A stretch of DNA of 64,000 nucleotides from an uncultured Psychrobacter sp. (GCF_947488565.1 NZ_CANKZC010000003.1:310001-374000); one strand, 5' to 3'. Shown: positions 41,401 to 51,342, numbered from the stretch's first letter. Numbers and translations are program-made. The notes: generated by a model not told the origin, from the letters alone.

Positions 41401-42609
41401 ATGACCCTATCTAATCGCTTCAGCAAAAAAACCAAAAATAAGACCATGAAGTCGACTGTCATGAACGTGGCGGCTTTGGCGCTGATGACGACTGCTGTTG
41501 TTGGTTGTAATCGCGGTATTAAGCCGGTGGTAAACGATCCAGTCGAATTGGTACAAATTGCACAACCTGTTAGCGTTCTGCAGCCAATATTTAGCGTCGA
41601 CGTTGGTAACAAGAAAGCCAGTAAAAAAGACCCGCTTGCCTTACAAGTTGGTTATAGTAATGGGCAAACTGTTACAGCATCACGTGGTGGTGAGTTGACA
41701 GGTTTTGATAATGCAGGTCAGCGTTTATGGTCTATCAACGTTGATGAGCAAATTACTGGTGGCGTAACAATAGATTCATTAAGTCAGACTGCTATTGTGA
41801 GTACACGCAGTGGTTTGGTAATGGCTTTTGATAGCACAACTGGTGCTAAGCGTTGGCAAAAACAGCTGTCAGGTTCAGTGCTGACGCCTGCGCTGGTCAG
41901 CAACAATCGAGTCATTTTATCTGCCAATGATGGTTTCTTACACGGTTTATCTTTACAAACAGGTCAGTCAATCTGGCAATTTGCCACTCAAGTACCAGCT
42001 ATTAGCGTACGCGGTAGTGCAGCGCCAACACTATTAGATGACAAAACAGCATTACTTGCTACTGCTGATGGTCGCCTTCATGCTATTACGATTGATAATG
42101 GCTTGCCGCAGTGGTCAAGACGTGTTGGTGTCGGTGCTGGCAGCAGCGAAGTTGAGCGCATGAGCGATGTTGACGGTATGCCTGTTGTTGACAATAATCA
42201 GCTATATGCTATCAGTTATAGCGGTCAATTGCTAGGGATTGATTTAGCATCACGCCAAGTCATGTTCGTGAATGAATTGGCCAGCTTAAAATCACTTGCC
42301 GTAAATGATCAGCAAATCATTGCCACCAGTTTAGAAGGTAGAGTTGTCGCTTACGACCGTAATAATGGTAATGTGTTGTGGGAGAGTGAAGCGCTTGCTT
42401 ATCGTGACCTGACGAATCCTGTGATGATTGGTAATTACATCGCTGTTGGTGATCTTGAGGGCGTCGTGCATTTGTTTAATCCTGCAAACGGCGATATTGT
42501 AAGCCGAGTGCAAACTAAAGGTGCGTTGACCGATCTACAAGTGCAGGGCAATCGCTTAATGACGCAAAGTACTTCTGGGCAAGTAGCCATATGGCAATTG
42601 GCTCGTTAA
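41401..42609 (+). CDS. bamB: Outer membrane assembly lipoprotein BamB
   Basis: Subunit of the BAM complex that inserts beta-barrel proteins into the outer membrane. The 402-residue product has a lipoprotein signal ending TAVVGC and an eight-bladed PQQ-type propeller. Repeats such as 'GGELTGFDNAGQRLWSINVD', 'GLVMAFDSTTGAKRWQKQ' and 'GRVVAYDRNNGNVLWESE' are visible. A second ATG at 41446 (MKSTVMNVAAL) would give a more standard signal peptide length and is a plausible start. Confidence 0.93.
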   Translation: MTLSNRFSKKTKNKTMKSTVMNVAALALMTTAVVGCNRGIKPVVNDPVELVQIAQPVSVLQPIFSVDVGNKKASKKDPLALQVGYSNGQTVTASRGGELTGFDNAGQRLWSINVDEQITGGVTIDSLSQTAIVSTRSGLVMAFDSTTGAKRWQKQLSGSVLTPALVSNNRVILSANDGFLHGLSLQTGQSIWQFATQVPAISVRGSAAPTLLDDKTALLATADGRLHAITIDNGLPQWSRRVGVGAGSSEVERMSDVDGMPVVDNNQLYAISYSGQLLGIDLASRQVMFVNELASLKSLAVNDQQIIATSLEGRVVAYDRNNGNVLWESEALAYRDLTNPVMIGNYIAVGDLEGVVHLFNPANGDIVSRVQTKGALTDLQVQGNRLMTQSTSGQVAIWQLAR

Positions 42610-42958
42610 GTAGCAATATATGGTGCTACTTTGGCTGACTTTTATGCCATTAAAAGGCCTTATTAAATAATAATCTTTGATAAAGATATTAAGCAATAAG
42701 GCTATGCTATGACGTTTAAACGCTGCTTTGTCAGCGTTTAATGCCTTGTACAAATAGCGCGTTTAGCGTACTCTATGCGCCTTTATGATAAGGGCAATTA
42801 TTTACAGTTAATGTGCTGTTTTTTCTATTAATCCATCATCTATCCCATTAAAAGACTATTATCTTTTATAATAGGTTCTTTGTCTTCATCATTCATTTAA
42901 GTTTGCGGTCATATGACACCTATTTGTTGTTATTACTGACCATTATTGAGAGTAACGC
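42610..42958. other. Intergenic region between bamB and der, with a perfect inverted repeat
   Basis: TTAAACGCTG (42716-42725) and CAGCGTTTAA (42732-42741) form a perfect 10-bp stem with a 6-base loop. No T-run follows on either strand, so it is not a standard terminator. The remaining 349-base gap has no gene; the der promoter presumably lies after the hairpin. Confidence 0.55.
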
Positions 42959-44389
42959 ATGAGTATCAAGCCCGTGGTCGCGCTAATTGGTCGCCCCAAT
43001 GTAGGTAAATCTACTTTATTTAATCAGTTTACTAAAAGTCGACAGGCTTTGGTTGCGGATCTGTCCGGTTTGACTCGTGATCGTCAATACGGTGATGCTA
43101 CCTATGAGGGCAAATCGTTTATCGTAGTAGATACTGGCGGTATTGGTGAGGCCGATGATGGTAGAGGCGATATTGATGATTATATGTCTGAGCAGTCGCA
43201 TACGGCAATTCATGAAGCTGACATCATCGTATTTGTGGTTGATGCACGTGCTGGTATGATCGGCGCTGATGCAGAAATTGGTAAGTTTTTACATACTCTA
43301 GGTAAGCCTGTATATGTTGTCGCCAACAAAGTCGATGGGACCCATGATTCGGCCTCTGCAGAATTTTATGCATTAGGGTTAGGCGAGCCTTACCCAATGG
43401 CTGCCAGTCATGGTCGCGGTGTCGGTAACTTACTAGAAGTTATCACTGCCGATATGCCAGAAGATGTCGATACAGGAGAGCCGGATGGTCTTAAACTGGC
43501 TATCATTGGGCGTCCAAACGTAGGTAAATCGACTTTGGTTAACCGTCTATTGGGTGAAGACCGAGTCGTCGTCTTTGATATGCCTGGTACCACACGTGAT
43601 AGTATCTATATTCCTTATAAACGTGATGGCAAAAATTATGTATTGATTGATACTGCTGGTGTACGCCGCCGCGGCCGTATCGACGAAAAAGTAGAAAAAT
43701 TCTCCGTCATCAAAACTTTGCAAGCGATTGAAGACTCTAATGTTACTGTCATCGTGATCGATGCACAAGAAGGTATCGTCGATCAAGACCTTCATATGAT
43801 CGGTTATGCACTTGATGCAGGTCGAGCATTAGTCGTTGCGATTAATAAATGGGATGGGCTGACTCACGAGCAAAAAGACTATATCAAAATTGAGATGGAG
43901 CGTCGTTTTAACTTTATACCCTACGTAAAAGTGCATCTAATATCTGCGCTGCATGGTACTGGTGTCGGGAATCTGTATCCTTCTATTTTACGCGCCTATC
44001 AGTCCTCGATGTTTGAGGTATCTACCAACCGCTTAACACAAATATTGCAAGATGCAGTCATTGCAAACCCGCCGCCAACTGTTGGTGGTCGCCGTATCAA
44101 ACTGCGTTACGCTCACATTGGTGGTCATAACCCGCCCGTTATTGTCGTTCATGGTAATCAAACAGGGTCGTTGCCTAAAAGCTACCAGCGTTATCTTGAA
44201 AACCAGTTTCGCCAAGTGTTTAAGCTTGAAGGTACGCCGCTTAATGTCGTCTTTAAGCTCAATGAAAACCCTTATGCTAATAAGAGTGACACGCCAACTA
44301 AAGCCAAAGCTCAGCAGTTGCTACAGCGTCAACGCAATCGTAAGCCAAAATATTCAAAAAGTCATAGAAAAACGGATAAAAAACGATAG
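42959..44389 (+). CDS. der: Ribosome-associated GTPase Der (EngA)
   Basis: Essential tandem-domain GTPase for 50S subunit maturation. The 476-residue product has two G domains, each with [10 protein letters not shown] (near residues 11 and 182), with DTGG and DTAG switch motifs and NKVD and NKWD specificity motifs. A KH-like C-terminal domain and a strongly basic tail ([15 protein letters not shown]) follow. It ends the conserved housekeeping run and is followed by a terminator. Confidence 0.97.
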   Translation: MSIKPVVALIGRPNVGKSTLFNQFTKSRQALVADLSGLTRDRQYGDATYEGKSFIVVDTGGIGEADDGRGDIDDYMSEQSHTAIHEADIIVFVVDARAGMIGADAEIGKFLHTLGKPVYVVANKVDGTHDSASAEFYALGLGEPYPMAASHGRGVGNLLEVITADMPEDVDTGEPDGLKLAIIGRPNVGKSTLVNRLLGEDRVVVFDMPGTTRDSIYIPYKRDGKNYVLIDTAGVRRRGRIDEKVEKFSVIKTLQAIEDSNVTVIVIDAQEGIVDQDLHMIGYALDAGRALVVAINKWDGLTHEQKDYIKIEMERRFNFIPYVKVHLISALHGTGVGNLYPSILRAYQSSMFEVSTNRLTQILQDAVIANPPPTVGGRRIKLRYAHIGGHNPPVIVVHGNQTGSLPKSYQRYLENQFRQVFKLEGTPLNVVFKLNENPYANKSDTPTKAKAQQLLQRQRNRKPKYSKSHRKTDKKR

Positions 44390-44436
44390 TTGAGACCTTT
44401 AAAGATTTCTACAATGGAAGTCTTTAAATTAAATAT

Positions 44437-44474
44437 AAAAAAACCAATAGTAAACGCTGTTGGTTTTTTTATAA
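44437..44474 (+). terminator. Terminator of der
   Basis: AAAACCAATAG pairs with CTGTTGGTTTT (one G-T wobble), and the right arm runs into seven T. Confidence 0.8.
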
Positions 44475-44552
44475 GGTTGCCGTTTATCGTAAAATAAACA
44501 AAATATATACTTATGAGGTATTATAAGTCAAAGCCATCATGAATTGATTGAC

Positions 44553-46499
44553 ATGAGTATAAGTTCTTCTAGAAACATACCCACGATTATTCGTTATTCT
44601 ATCTTACAAGCTATCGTCGTGGCAGTTTTTGCAGGATTTTTATTGTCTTTTGTTTATACCTTTGTCCATAACTATCAACAAAAACGTTTACATGTTCAGC
44701 AGTTGGGCGAAATGTTGTCAAATAGTGCCTCAACCCCTGATGGCGCTAATTTGGTTGCTCGGCAAGTGAGTCTATTGCTGGACAATGATCCTAGCTTACA
44801 AAGCATCTTATTTTATTCAACCGATCAACCTATTGATTCCTTGAGTCAAGGCAATATCAATAGCGTAGGTAATAATTGGTATAATGCTTGGTTTGCTGAT
44901 ACAGTTAGCTTCAACTATCCTGTTACCAGTCGTTACCTTACCGGCAGTAGTATCCAGCGCGCCAATTCTTCTCAACGTATCGCTAACACCTCACTTATTA
45001 GTGTTAGAGATACTCCAAAAATGACCACTCCGTTAGCCGCGCGCAATACATTGGTCGGCTATATTAATATTACGTTAGATATGAACCAACTACGTTGGTA
45101 CTGGGTACGAATTAACCTATTGTCATGGTTTGCAACGACCATTTTAGGTGTTTTTATTGTTTGGTATATTCTACGTAAACTCAACTGGCCAACCAAAGAT
45201 ATTGTCGAGCTTGCAAAGGTATGCGAGATAGCAGCTAATGACCATGAGCTTAAACAGCTACCCACCATTCAACAGCGTTTTGAGTTTGAAGAGCTTATAC
45301 GTATAAAAAAATCTTTTATCATTCTATTTGAGCGCTTAAGGGTGGCACAGCAAGATTACCTCGATTTAGCAGATTTTGAGCAGCAGCTTCATAACAAAGA
45401 CTTGTCCCTTGACATGCAGCGATCAAACTTTCAAAACATGATTACTCATGAGCTAAAAACCTCCCTTAATGCCATTACAGGGGGGTTACAGCTGTTGGAT
45501 AATCAGTATCTTAATGATGAACAAAAAGATACGTTGGCTATTATTCATAAGGGTAGTCATCATTTAGAGCTGACTCTTGAGCAAATCATACAGTTAAATA
45601 GAATAGAAAAAGGTCAAATGGTGGTCAGTTTAAGTGAATTTAACCCATTAAAGATGATTGCTGATCTGATAGAAAAGTTCGAGCCGGCTGCTAGACAAAA
45701 AAACCTAGAGCTTATTAGCCGTGTTCATCATGTTGAGTATACTCTAGAAGGAGACACAAGTAAGATTCAACAGATCTTGACCACATTAATAGACAATGCG
45801 ATAAAATTTACTCATACCGGACGAGTTATTATTGACTCTCAGCTGACGCATTTTAATGAAAGTATTCGCTGGCAAGTTAAAGTGATTGATACAGGTATTG
45901 GCATTAGTACAAGTCATCTAGAAGATATATTTACCCCATTCTTTCAAGTTGATTCGTCAGTTACTCGCGAGAACGAAGGCGTGGGAATAGGACTGTCAGT
46001 CATCAAGCAAATTGGTCAGCTTTTGGGTGCATCAATCGAGGTGGATAGTGAGATTGGTGTAGGCAGTAAATTCATCGTTACAATGCCACTGCGTTATAAG
46101 AGTCAGACACAGTATGAATACCTCTTAAAGGACGTTAACGTTGTGTACTATCATCACGATGAGATCAGCTCAATGGTAGAGATGCTGGGACGACTTGGCG
46201 CCAATGTCAGCTCTCAGCGTAATGGACAATCAATGATGGATTATATCTCAAAAGTGAAAGTAAACGTCATCATGTTTGCAGAAGAGGTATTGCCTGAACA
46301 AGTCGTTCAGTTGACCAAGCACATTCGAGAGCGAGAAACGACTTATCGCTCGCTATTGGTTTACTGGTATCCACTCCACAAAGAGCAATACGTAGAAAGC
46401 TTTGAATATGATCTAAAAGCTGCGGGTATAGACTATTGTCATAGCGCTGTACAAGATGCCAAACTGCTGACTGCTCTTTTAAAGAAGTGGGTGGTATAA
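44553..46499 (+). CDS. Hybrid-like sensor histidine kinase with degenerate receiver domain
   Basis: The 648-residue membrane kinase has a first helix at about residues 13-35, a periplasmic sensor to about 178, and a second helix (about 180-200). The dimerisation/phosphoacceptor segment MITHELKTSLN has His299. A complete HATPase domain follows (DNAIKFTH, DTGIGI, GVGIGLSVIKQ). Residues about 525-648 look like a receiver fold, but the position of the phosphoacceptor Asp is Glu577 (in FAEEVLP), so it is probably a pseudo-receiver. No response regulator gene is adjacent. The ATG at 44553 is preferred over an in-frame TTG at 44544. Confidence 0.85.
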   Translation: MSISSSRNIPTIIRYSILQAIVVAVFAGFLLSFVYTFVHNYQQKRLHVQQLGEMLSNSASTPDGANLVARQVSLLLDNDPSLQSILFYSTDQPIDSLSQGNINSVGNNWYNAWFADTVSFNYPVTSRYLTGSSIQRANSSQRIANTSLISVRDTPKMTTPLAARNTLVGYINITLDMNQLRWYWVRINLLSWFATTILGVFIVWYILRKLNWPTKDIVELAKVCEIAANDHELKQLPTIQQRFEFEELIRIKKSFIILFERLRVAQQDYLDLADFEQQLHNKDLSLDMQRSNFQNMITHELKTSLNAITGGLQLLDNQYLNDEQKDTLAIIHKGSHHLELTLEQIIQLNRIEKGQMVVSLSEFNPLKMIADLIEKFEPAARQKNLELISRVHHVEYTLEGDTSKIQQILTTLIDNAIKFTHTGRVIIDSQLTHFNESIRWQVKVIDTGIGISTSHLEDIFTPFFQVDSSVTRENEGVGIGLSVIKQIGQLLGASIEVDSEIGVGSKFIVTMPLRYKSQTQYEYLLKDVNVVYYHHDEISSMVEMLGRLGANVSSQRNGQSMMDYISKVKVNVIMFAEEVLPEQVVQLTKHIRERETTYRSLLVYWYPLHKEQYVESFEYDLKAAGIDYCHSAVQDAKLLTALLKKWVV

Positions 46500-46576
46500 C
46501 CTACTACTATGAGAATGTTAATTAACACAGTTTAATAGGTATTTGGTGTGAAATGTTAAACCAATAGATATCACAT

Positions 46577-46615
46577 AAATAAAAAAAGACGCCAGATAAG
46601 AGCGTCTTTTTTTAT
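46577..46615. terminator. Bidirectional terminator between the kinase and dacC
   Basis: AAAAAAAGACGC pairs with GCGTCTTTTTTT around a CAGATAAGA loop. A and T runs on both sides allow it to serve the convergent genes. Confidence 0.9.
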
Positions 46616-46660
46616 TTACTGCTCATCTAAGATGAGGGAGCAATGACTATTTTAGTAAGT

Positions 46661-47827
46661 TTAAAATAGGTTCTGTGCCCAGCGTACAACATGCTGCCAC
46701 ATCCGGCTCACAAAGCCTGACTGTTCGATATCAGTAGTGGCTACAATAGGCACTGAGGCCACTGCCTTGCCATCAATGACTGCCAACATTTTACCAATCT
46801 GTTGACCTTTTTTGACAGGCGCTTCTATACTTTCAGGGATATCAACGACTGTAGTAATCTTATTCTTTTGTGTTTTACTGGTTAAGACTTGTAGAGTGTC
46901 ACCTGTTGTCAGCTCTATCTCATCTGCCTCTCCAAACCATACTGGTAACTTACTGACAAACTGATTAGACGGCGCTTTTGTCACTGTAGTAAAATGACCA
47001 AAGCCCCAGTTAAGAAGCTCTCGCGATTGGTCAGCCCGTGCTTGTGGACTTTCAGTCCCCATAATGACAGAAATCAGACGCATATCATCACGATTACTTG
47101 AGGCGACCAAGCAGTAGCCTGCTGCATCAGTATGTCCAGTTTTTAGACCATCTACTGTAGGATCTGTGGCCAGTAGCGCGTTACGATTGCCTTGAGTAAT
47201 ACCGTTATAGGTAAACTCTTTTTCAGCATAGATATCATAGTATTCACCACTGTTTTTTACAATAGCGCGAGCAAGCTTTGCCAAATCAAGTGCTGAGGCT
47301 TGGTGCCCCTCATCAGGCATACCTGTTGCATTCACAAAATTTGTGTTATCCATACCAAGCTTTTTAGCTTGCTCATTCATCAATATTGCAAATGAAGTTT
47401 CGCTACCTGCAATATGCTCAGCCATTGCTTTTGAGGCATCGTTGCCTGATTGAATAATGATACCGCGTAGCATATCAATGACACTGGCAGTTTTATTTAC
47501 TGGCACATACATACAAGACTGACTGCTACTACCACGGCACCATGCATTTTTGCTCATTAGCACTTGTTCATCTTCGGTCAAGTCACCTGAGCTTAGACGT
47601 TGCTCAATGATATAGCTGGTCATCATTTTGGTTAGTGAGGCTGGCGGAAGAGGCTGGTTGGCATTTTTTTGCGCTAATATCTCACCAGTATTATAGTCCA
47701 TCAATACATAGGCGGTATTGTCCATCTCTGGAGATTGAATAGCAGCATTGGCAATTACTGTACTCAACGATAAGCTGACGCCAACGATTAGTTGTACCAG
47801 CTGTTTTTTTACATGCTTTACTGTCAT
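46661..47827 (-). CDS. dacC: D-alanyl-D-alanine carboxypeptidase (PBP5/6 type)
   Basis: Low-molecular-weight penicillin-binding protein that trims the terminal D-Ala from murein pentapeptides. The 388-residue product has a signal peptide (cleavage near ANA-A, residue 29), the active-site S64-L-T-K67, SGN at 127-129 and KTG in DGLKTGHTDAAG. The C-terminal PBP5 beta domain ends in an amphipathic helix (WQHVVRWAQNLF) for membrane attachment. The symbol could equally be dacA. Confidence 0.94.
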   Translation of the reverse strand: MTVKHVKKQLVQLIVGVSLSLSTVIANAAIQSPEMDNTAYVLMDYNTGEILAQKNANQPLPPASLTKMMTSYIIEQRLSSGDLTEDEQVLMSKNAWCRGSSSQSCMYVPVNKTASVIDMLRGIIIQSGNDASKAMAEHIAGSETSFAILMNEQAKKLGMDNTNFVNATGMPDEGHQASALDLAKLARAIVKNSGEYYDIYAEKEFTYNGITQGNRNALLATDPTVDGLKTGHTDAAGYCLVASSNRDDMRLISVIMGTESPQARADQSRELLNWGFGHFTTVTKAPSNQFVSKLPVWFGEADEIELTTGDTLQVLTSKTQKNKITTVVDIPESIEAPVKKGQQIGKMLAVIDGKAVASVPIVATTDIEQSGFVSRMWQHVVRWAQNLF

Positions 47828-48286
47828 AGATTGTTACACCACATCATGAAACCCAATGCGTCTACCGCCAGCTATACTCATAAAAGCATCTACAGATGAC
47901 GATTGACATAAAATTAAGGCCTTATATTAGCAAAATGCTTACCAATGGGGAAACAATAAATACGATAAAAAAGACATTGACAATACTGAGGGAGGCAGTC
48001 TAAAAAAGGTTTGCCCTAGTCGCCATCAAGGCCATGCTACAGGTTTTGTTTATAACAAAAAAAAGAGTCTATTTAAGCAGTTTTGCCTCATAGTAAAAGG
48101 TGTTCTTTTATTTGGTATCTATTATAGTACGCAAATAGTTTGCTCCTTTCACGCTTCGTTTTTAGGATGAAAGGAGCAAACTTAGGATATAGAAATTGTT
48201 TGGGCAGGAGGTGTGGGATACTGACTGATGCTTTTATATTTATATGGTTAACCGCTTAGTCAGAGTATGTTGTGACAAGTCAGCCG
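47828..48286. other. Intergenic region with a 14-bp perfect inverted repeat
   Basis: AGTTTGCTCCTTTC (48137-48150) is exactly inverted at 48169-48182, with an 18-base loop. No T-run flanks it, so it does not look like a terminator. A purine-rich/T-rich stretch around 48050-48070 adds nothing recognisable. No gene is seen in the 459 bases. Confidence 0.6.
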
Positions 48287-48733
48287 TTAGTATTGCGCGT
48301 TTGCTAAATCTTCACACAAGGCTTTATTTTCTTGCTTTGAGAACCCCAGTGTCCAGCTACGTATACTTTGTAAGATTTGACGATAATCTTGCTGCGTTGA
48401 CAAATACTGTATTGCAGCCTTCGGATCTTCTAAAGACGGCATAAGCTCATGCAGTTGTATATTGTAAGATTTATAAAAACGTTGTCTTTGTCTTTTATTT
48501 AACATCGGTGGGCAAATTTCAGACAGTACCTGCATGACAGCAATTTCATGTTTAGTAATACTGACGCCAGACATATCTAGAGGAATGGTAGACACATTAT
48601 TACTAGCTGCGTTGGATGTTTGAGCTAACAATGAAGCAGAAGCTATCAAGCCGATAATGCCAATCCTTGAAGCTGTTCTTGAAACTATTCTTGTCGTTAT
48701 AGAAATTATAGATAATATCGATTGATTCTTCAT
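48287..48733 (-). CDS. Secreted protein of unknown function
   Basis: The 148-residue product has a signal peptide (IGIIGLIASASLLAQTSNA-A) after an unusually long, Ser/Thr/Arg-rich n-region. The mature part, about 100 residues, is mostly helical with two Cys (ICPPML and ALCEDL) that may form a disulfide. I do not recognise a characterised family. The composition and size suggest a small periplasmic protein of the Moraxellaceae. Confidence 0.7.
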   Translation of the reverse strand: MKNQSILSIISITTRIVSRTASRIGIIGLIASASLLAQTSNAASNNVSTIPLDMSGVSITKHEIAVMQVLSEICPPMLNKRQRQRFYKSYNIQLHELMPSLEDPKAAIQYLSTQQDYRQILQSIRSWTLGFSKQENKALCEDLANAQY

Positions 48734-49417
48734 TCGGTATCACACTCGCTTTACGTTATTTAATGGTGTTATGGTAATGGGAAAAAAAATAAAAGTCACA
48801 TAAAATATTGACTTATGTGTAGATATATTGTGACCTAGAGTCGATCGTTAGCAACATATCAGTAGCATCTGTCCCTAAGTTACATAAGCCTTAATAGATA
48901 ACAGTCTATTGTTGTTCGTTGTTGCCTATTGTAACGAAAAAAATAGGTGAAGAGGTGACCAACTAGTGTTGATATACACATCCGCAAAAGCGAATTTTAT
49001 AAGGTTGAAAATATTAATAAGCTTTTGCAAATGTAGCCACAACTGTTTGATTATACTTGATTTTAAGACAATGAGTGAAAGGTTTATTTGTGCCGATGCT
49101 TAGTTAGGGTATAATCTCCTTCTATATCGTATAGTAGTTCGATGAATGTAGACTTACTCTATGCAACTACTAATACGCTTATAAATATATTTTAAACCAT
49201 ATTTTATTACCGCTAGGTTTTCGTTTTTTACCTTCTATATTTCATTTATCTGCTAAATAAAGGCATACAAAAGTTATCTTTTTCCTCAAAATGCTGCTTT
49301 AAGATGCTTATTCTTAAACGCTACTATCTATGAGATAGCTGACTATAGGTCACTAGCAGTCGGCTACGATATTTAAGTCTGTTGCCAGAAAATGAGATAT
49401 CACTATATTGAGCTACC
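48734..49417. other. Long AT-rich intergenic region upstream of surE
   Basis: This 684-base divergent gap has no credible gene. A TATAAT at 49110-49115 is a good -10 but has only a poor -35 (TTTGTG) and lies 300 bases before surE. No strong hairpins are seen. Confidence 0.4.
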
Positions 49418-50311
49418 ATGAAGTTTTTAATAAGTAATGATGATGGGGTACATGCGCCAGGATTATTGGCGTTATACCAAGCCCTCTGCCAGATTGGAGA
49501 CGTTGTGGTCGTTGCACCCCATGAAGAGCAGAGCGGTAGTGCCAGCTCGCTTCATATATCTCAGCCCTTGTATCCTCATATATTACCATCAGGGTTCGTT
49601 GCGGTTAATGGCTCACCTGCAGACTGTGTCTACCTTGCGCTACACGAGCTTTATCCTGATACTCAATTTGATTGCGTCATCACGGGTATTAATTCAGGCG
49701 CAAACTTAGGGCAAGACGTCTTGTTTTCGGGTACTTTTGGTGCGGCTTTGACCGCTCAGCTTTTTGGTATACCGGCGATTGCAACTTCATTGGTGGGTCA
49801 TAGGATTAAAGGCAATGGACAGGATCAAACCAGCCATTATGAAATGGCAGCAACCGAAATTGTTAAAGTATTGACCAAAACGCCTATATTGGAGGAGCTC
49901 AAACGTTTGCCTTATCACGTACTTAATATTAATATTCCTAACGTAGATACAGCTGAGGGTATTATGGGACGCAAAATCACACGCTTAGCTCATAGCCTAA
50001 TAGAAAAACCTGTACATCATATGGTTGATCCACGCGGCCGCGATGCTTATTGGTTATGTTTAAAAAAATGCCAGAATGTGCCAACCACAGAGCATATGGA
50101 CACCAATATCAATACGCCTATTGATGACTCTATAAGTGGCAGTCCTGAGCGACTATGTCAGCCTAGAGCCGATAACAACGATAACAACGATAATTTGGTG
50201 ATTGATACAGATGAGCTGGCGGTAGCAGCAGGTTATATTAGTTTATCTCCAGTTCGCTTACATCATACACCAGCGTCTACCCTCAGTAGGTTTTCGACTT
50301 TGGCATTGTAA
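49418..50311 (+). CDS. surE: 5'/3'-nucleotidase SurE
   Basis: Survival-protein phosphatase acting on nucleoside 5'- and 3'-monophosphates. The 297-residue product begins MKFLISNDDGVHAPG with the metal-binding DD at 8-9. It also has 'VVVAPHEEQSGSASSLHIS' and 'VITGINSGANLGQDVLFSGT'. It is about 45 residues longer than usual. An Asn/Asp-rich insert (about residues 225-270, including a repeated NDN) interrupts the C-terminal part before the conserved AAGYISLSPVRLH. The gene precedes nlpD as in many gammaproteobacteria, without pcm between. Confidence 0.93.
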   Translation: MKFLISNDDGVHAPGLLALYQALCQIGDVVVVAPHEEQSGSASSLHISQPLYPHILPSGFVAVNGSPADCVYLALHELYPDTQFDCVITGINSGANLGQDVLFSGTFGAALTAQLFGIPAIATSLVGHRIKGNGQDQTSHYEMAATEIVKVLTKTPILEELKRLPYHVLNINIPNVDTAEGIMGRKITRLAHSLIEKPVHHMVDPRGRDAYWLCLKKCQNVPTTEHMDTNINTPIDDSISGSPERLCQPRADNNDNNDNLVIDTDELAVAAGYISLSPVRLHHTPASTLSRFSTLAL

Positions 50312-50446
50312 TTCATCCTTGTAATTGAAGGTGATGAAACAGACGCTATTTTTATAATTAAAGTCATGTTCTATAAATAGGGTCGTATTATGGTTATAAT
50401 AGCGGCGGCATAATTTTATAAACAGTAAAGATAACAACACGATAAT

Positions 50447-50500
50447 CGTGAGCACTATATAATTGTGAGTACTACAAAGAACGTGAGCACTATAAAGAAT
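50447..50500 (+). repeat. Three imperfect short direct repeats upstream of nlpD
   Basis: GTGAGCACTATA, GTGAGTACTACAAAGAA and GTGAGCACTATAAAGAA follow one another between surE and nlpD. They create in-frame GTG codons that extend the nlpD frame upstream. They look like a local tandem duplication. Confidence 0.5.
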
Positions 50501-50512
50501 AGGAAACCTTGT

Positions 50513-51292
50513 ATGAAAAAGCTTATTTCTGGGTCGCAGCTAGCGACTGTAGCCTTAGTCGGAACACTAGCGGTTGCGATGACAGGCTGTGCAACTAAGC
50601 CGACCTATCAAAATTCTGCACGACCAGCCCCTAAGATTATTACCAATAGTCAAGGTGTCCCCAACTATCACCTTGTAAAACGTGGCGATACGGTTAGCCA
50701 GATTGCTTCACGTTATCGCTTAAATTACCGTCAAATTGGAGCGCTGAACGGCCTTGATAGCAAGTATACTATCTATAGTGGTCAATGGCTCAAGCTTTGG
50801 CACGGTGAACAAAGCGCACCCACACGTCCTGCTAGTAACAACAATTACAATGTTGCCACTACGCCTACAACACCGCCGCCCACGACTGGATCGGCACCTG
50901 TTTATGAAGTGACGGCCAATTCGACAGCTGGCTACGAGTATCCTAGCCGCAATCAAGTCCTTCGTAATTTTGATGCTGCATCTGGCAATATGGGCATGTG
51001 GTTTGCCGGTAGAGAAGGTGATCCAGTGCTCGCCAGTCAAAGTGGAACGGTACTATACGCGGGTGATGGGTTAACCGAGTATGGCAATCTTATTATGATT
51101 CGTCATAGCGGTGATTACATTACCGCTTATGCGCATAATAGCCAATTACTGGTTAAAGAAGGCGAAGCGGTACAGCGTGGCCAACGTATTGCCAGTATGG
51201 GTAGTAGTGGCCAGACCAATCAAGTAGCCCTGCAGTTTCAAGTACGTCTAAATGGTAACCCTATTGATCCGCGTGCTGTACTAGGACGTTAA
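50513..51292 (+). CDS. nlpD: NlpD-like lipoprotein, LysM and degenerate M23 domain
   Basis: The 259-residue product starts MKKLISG with AGGAA 7 bases upstream and has a lipobox ending AMTGC. A LysM domain ('YHLVKRGDTVSQIASRYRL' to about residue 100), a Pro/Thr-rich linker and a C-terminal M23/LytM domain follow. The M23 zinc ligands are missing: the H-x-H position reads LQFQ. It should therefore be an amidase activator like E. coli NlpD rather than an active endopeptidase. An in-frame upstream GTG at 50465 lies within the repeats. rpoS, the usual downstream neighbour, is absent. Confidence 0.9.
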   Translation: MKKLISGSQLATVALVGTLAVAMTGCATKPTYQNSARPAPKIITNSQGVPNYHLVKRGDTVSQIASRYRLNYRQIGALNGLDSKYTIYSGQWLKLWHGEQSAPTRPASNNNYNVATTPTTPPPTTGSAPVYEVTANSTAGYEYPSRNQVLRNFDAASGNMGMWFAGREGDPVLASQSGTVLYAGDGLTEYGNLIMIRHSGDYITAYAHNSQLLVKEGEAVQRGQRIASMGSSGQTNQVALQFQVRLNGNPIDPRAVLGR

Positions 51293-51318
51293 ATCATTGC
51301 TCAAATAAATGTCGTTTG

Positions 51319-51342
51319 GCTTAAGTCTTATTTGACTTAAGC
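51319..51342 (+). terminator. Perfect hairpin after nlpD
   Basis: GCTTAAGTC and GACTTAAGC form a perfect 9-bp stem with loop TTATTT. No T-run follows directly. A weaker T-rich stem (about 51409-51439) comes later and may be the true terminator. Confidence 0.45.

Noticed and set aside
49087..49115. Promoter candidate with TATAAT at 49110-49115
   Set aside because: The -35 is poor, and it lies 300 bases from surE with no small RNA structure after it.
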